A DNA stretch of 64,000 nucleotides from Marinifilaceae bacterium (GTDB taxonomy: Bacteria; Bacteroidota; Bacteroidia; Bacteroidales; Marinifilaceae). The stretch spans positions 17,766-81,765 of the forward strand of contig JAGBFU010000054.1 of the NCBI GenBank assembly GCA_017936285.1, read 5' to 3'. Every line of letters begins with the position of its first letter. Position 1 is the first letter of the stretch. The notes beneath the pieces were generated by a model. It was not told the origin of the DNA and did not search any database. It worked only from the letters and a program-made list of their open reading frames with translations. The position numbers were made by a program, and so were the translations under genes. Shown here piece by piece: positions 63,101 through 64,000 of the stretch.

Positions 63101-63406
63101 GTAAATCTGATAAAGAACGCAACTCAGAGCATCTCGCCCGATGTAGATGGCGAGGTTACAATATCACTTGCTCCGCTAACTGATGACGTAGTTCAGATAT
63201 CTGTTTCAGATAATGGAGAGGGAATAGATGAATCGATACGTAAAAAGATATTTGAACCCAACTTCTCAACAAAGAGCGATGGTATGGGGCTTGGGCTGGC
63301 AATAAGTAAACGTATTGTTGAGGCTTTAGGCGGAACGATAACTTTTTGTTCTAACCCTATGGGAGGAACAGAATTTATTGTAACTTTGAGCAATGTAAAT
63401 GATTAA
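60176..63406 (+). CDS. Large membrane-bound sensor histidine kinase, NtrY-like
   Basis: 1076 residues. One N-terminal helix (about 10-28), an extracytoplasmic domain with a coiled region (about 30-195), a block of about seven helices (200-440), a second extracytoplasmic segment (450-570), further helices, another sensor loop (about 640-755), a last helix near 765-790, a HAMP-like region (MIQPLTLVTENLKRM), then HisKA with H867 (QIAHEIKNPLTPMRL) and HATPase_c (LVNLIKNATQS, DNGEGID, GMGLGLAIS). No response regulator is adjacent. The signal is unknown; the complex membrane topology suggests sensing of envelope state. Confidence 0.9.
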   Translation: MSKKRRGNYYLPYLIGLLFIVTILWEGLGTIGSEGELVEQIEQRLHEQEQRADALLNSLDSLEDYGNIELPDGVELLVLRGDNVISWSDGALYFEGIDSVLKSGAPYVRLHNGYYDVRHRSLWDTDCYALILLRSNYNVGDSFQSGDFPDFMKISDENGEQLIIERAYCADDNLLHNIDGEPVCRIYAPGGFRDRSVNHWLFGCYALLYLALFVLYDEILKRSQRVVKQLVVFVAFVVLLFSIIAITVYFKFPPSIFRLSLFDRGDSGFISIGELLLYVYGVFQIMAITIYRLKSNRKMLVPFRFYITVAWVIFVYLYASLFSYIIHELIFKNDLCMNVAVVLDIGIPSLIAYMVIAMAAVALVVASDRVISVYRDFVSFRGALLSTFLASLVIIMVSFASWSMLSPIEWVVYMVILCTIVIGRYKVKIDQQRTIYLIILIVLSGYLLFNIRDCESKKEILHRVELVERITDGDFAVNTRIMNDGYSDLLINISNEGRDYYMYSYAIYDKTGVLLSNRGDYLFHRDMEDWIPVSAKEQYFIYDEYSHLRYQLDSGETLFVSLPIDYFGSSYYFNFLYIFLLVIIFSSYNLIYHLNIYEPFEGRDIKVRIKYAINFLIFALFLILTITTLYLNYNSLKGEEHDDALMLAQSILQRLEENGNPDSKVQLQFNVDNLSAISKTDINIFEAHSGKLFYSSRPEVFQSGFVGLLVNPGARSAILEENENRVILEERIGQRRCMSVYAPLNIGGEEYILNVPYFVQGYNYGHELAQIGIVAINITIILIMLSFSLSAWIANWMIQPLTLVTENLKRMQLNGKNEKIRYNRNDEVAILVKQYNDAIDNLEESVKLLAQSEREGAWREMARQIAHEIKNPLTPMRLNIQFLLRSMELEDDEAFKLRFKELSSVILEQIDSMAATATAFSDFAKLPKQNPQRFDLVQLLRSEVMLFRDSGVNFIEVYPDSYMIYTDKILVGRVLVNLIKNATQSISPDVDGEVTISLAPLTDDVVQISVSDNGEGIDESIRKKIFEPNFSTKSDGMGLGLAISKRIVEALGGTITFCSNPMGGTEFIVTLSNVND

Positions 63407-63409
63407 GGT

Positions 63410-64000
63410 ATGAAAAAGCATATTCCAAACATTATAACATGTCTGAATGTGACATGTGGGTCAATAGCTATAGTTGCAGCAACTCTTTATAATGATATTA
63501 TAGTTGCAGCGTGTTTTATACTGTTAGGAATGGTTTTTGACTTTTTTGATGGCCTGACAGCGCGAGCACTTGGAGTAAAATCGGAGTTGGGCAAGGAGCT
63601 GGACTCCCTGGCTGATGTATGTTCGTTTGGTGTGGCCCCTGCAATATTGGCCTATCTTCTGATATCTGAGTCTGTACAGATAACCTCGGGGTCGTCGTGG
63701 TTGGCAGTTACTCCAATCCTTATTCCTGCACTCTCGGCATATCGATTGGCAAAATTCAATCTTGATACACGCCAGACAGTGAGTTTTATAGGTATGCCAA
63801 CTCCTGCTAATGCTCTTTTTTGGGTTGGGTTAGTCTTTGGAAAAGAGTGGGCTCCTGAAATTTATGATGCAATATTTGGTTCTCCTGTAGTTCTGGCAAT
63901 CTTTGCAGTAGGTTTTGCCATAGCACTTATCTCTGAGTTGCCTATGTTTTCGTTGAAGTTACAGGGATTCGGCTGGCGTGGTAATGAGTTGTTGTATATA
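63410..64000 (+). CDS. pssA: CDP-diacylglycerol-serine O-phosphatidyltransferase, 5' part
   Basis: 197 codons visible, open at the right edge. Multi-helix inner-membrane protein with the full CDP-alcohol phosphatidyltransferase motif: FDFFDGLTARALG then SELGKELDSLAD. The opening MKKHIPNIITCLNVTCGSIA and the size fit the Bacillus-type PssA. It makes phosphatidylserine, the precursor of phosphatidylethanolamine. It starts 3 nt after the histidine kinase gene. Confidence 0.92.
   Translation, partial: MKKHIPNIITCLNVTCGSIAIVAATLYNDIIVAACFILLGMVFDFFDGLTARALGVKSELGKELDSLADVCSFGVAPAILAYLLISESVQITSGSSWLAVTPILIPALSAYRLAKFNLDTRQTVSFIGMPTPANALFWVGLVFGKEWAPEIYDAIFGSPVVLAIFAVGFAIALISELPMFSLKLQGFGWRGNELLYI

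Overview
The window reads as chromosomal sequence from a Bacteroidales (phylum Bacteroidota) bacterium, probably a gut or host-associated anaerobe. The sequence-level reasons are: a SusC/SusD outer-membrane import pair controlled by an ECF sigma/FecR pair; Bacteroidota-restricted families (DUF2723, DUF4290, DUF4136, C_GCAxxG_C_C, six-bladed propeller lipoproteins); a V/A-type ATPase operon with the DUF2764 subunit; several promoters matching the Bacteroidota primary-sigma consensus TTG-N19-21-TAnnTTTG; and start sites that mostly lack strong Shine-Dalgarno sequences. Composition is moderately AT-rich and even throughout. There is no prophage, CRISPR array, rRNA or intact transposase.

Layout. 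1-1239: the 5' part of an unknown secreted protein and an AmgK-like sugar/aminoglycoside-type kinase (minus strand). 1355-10961: a sigma-54-dependent two-component system (histidine kinase plus NtrC-type regulator, minus strand), divergent from a four-gene ABC/HlyD export operon (permease, adaptor, permease, ATPase). The region between them holds a good -24/-12 promoter, two identical palindromes placed like an enhancer, and a MITE-like inverted-repeat element with a 9-bp flanking duplication. 11026-11336: a Gln-Leu-Leu tRNA cluster. 11478-17712: a DUF2723 (TMEM260-like) membrane protein, prfB without the usual frameshift, and the clpP-clpX operon.

18038-35022 is one long co-directional run. 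It starts with a threonine operon (thrA, a phosphoglycerate-mutase-like proposed homoserine kinase, thrC), continues with a secreted GH127-type glycosidase and a C_GCAxxG_C_C protein, and ends with ECF sigma, FecR, STN-SusC, SusD, a BACON lipoprotein and a TlpA-like thioredoxin lipoprotein. 35161-37752 (minus): a small OMP barrel, a DUF4136 lipoprotein and ExbD/ExbB. 37952-45431: a V/A-type ATPase operon (E, DUF2764, A, B, D, I, K) whose K subunit keeps the sodium-binding residue pattern.

45549-52570: murA with Asp in place of the catalytic Cys, a propeller lipoprotein, lpxK, purine nucleoside phosphorylase, an AI-2E/PerM-family membrane protein and an S37 peptidase. 52746-64000: tRNA-Leu, a UvrD/PcrA helicase, DUF4290, folK, L31 type B, lon, a CAT-anticodon tRNA, rlmH, a large membrane-bound NtrY-like histidine kinase and the start of pssA.

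Most of the window is ordinary core genome. The points I rate highest are the sigma-54 control region with its inserted repeat element, the predicted sodium-coupled V-ATPase with no recognisable F/G/C subunits, the non-orthologous homoserine kinase, the ECF/SusCD/thioredoxin locus, and an octamer (GGCCTCGC) that recurs far more often than expected and in several reading frames.
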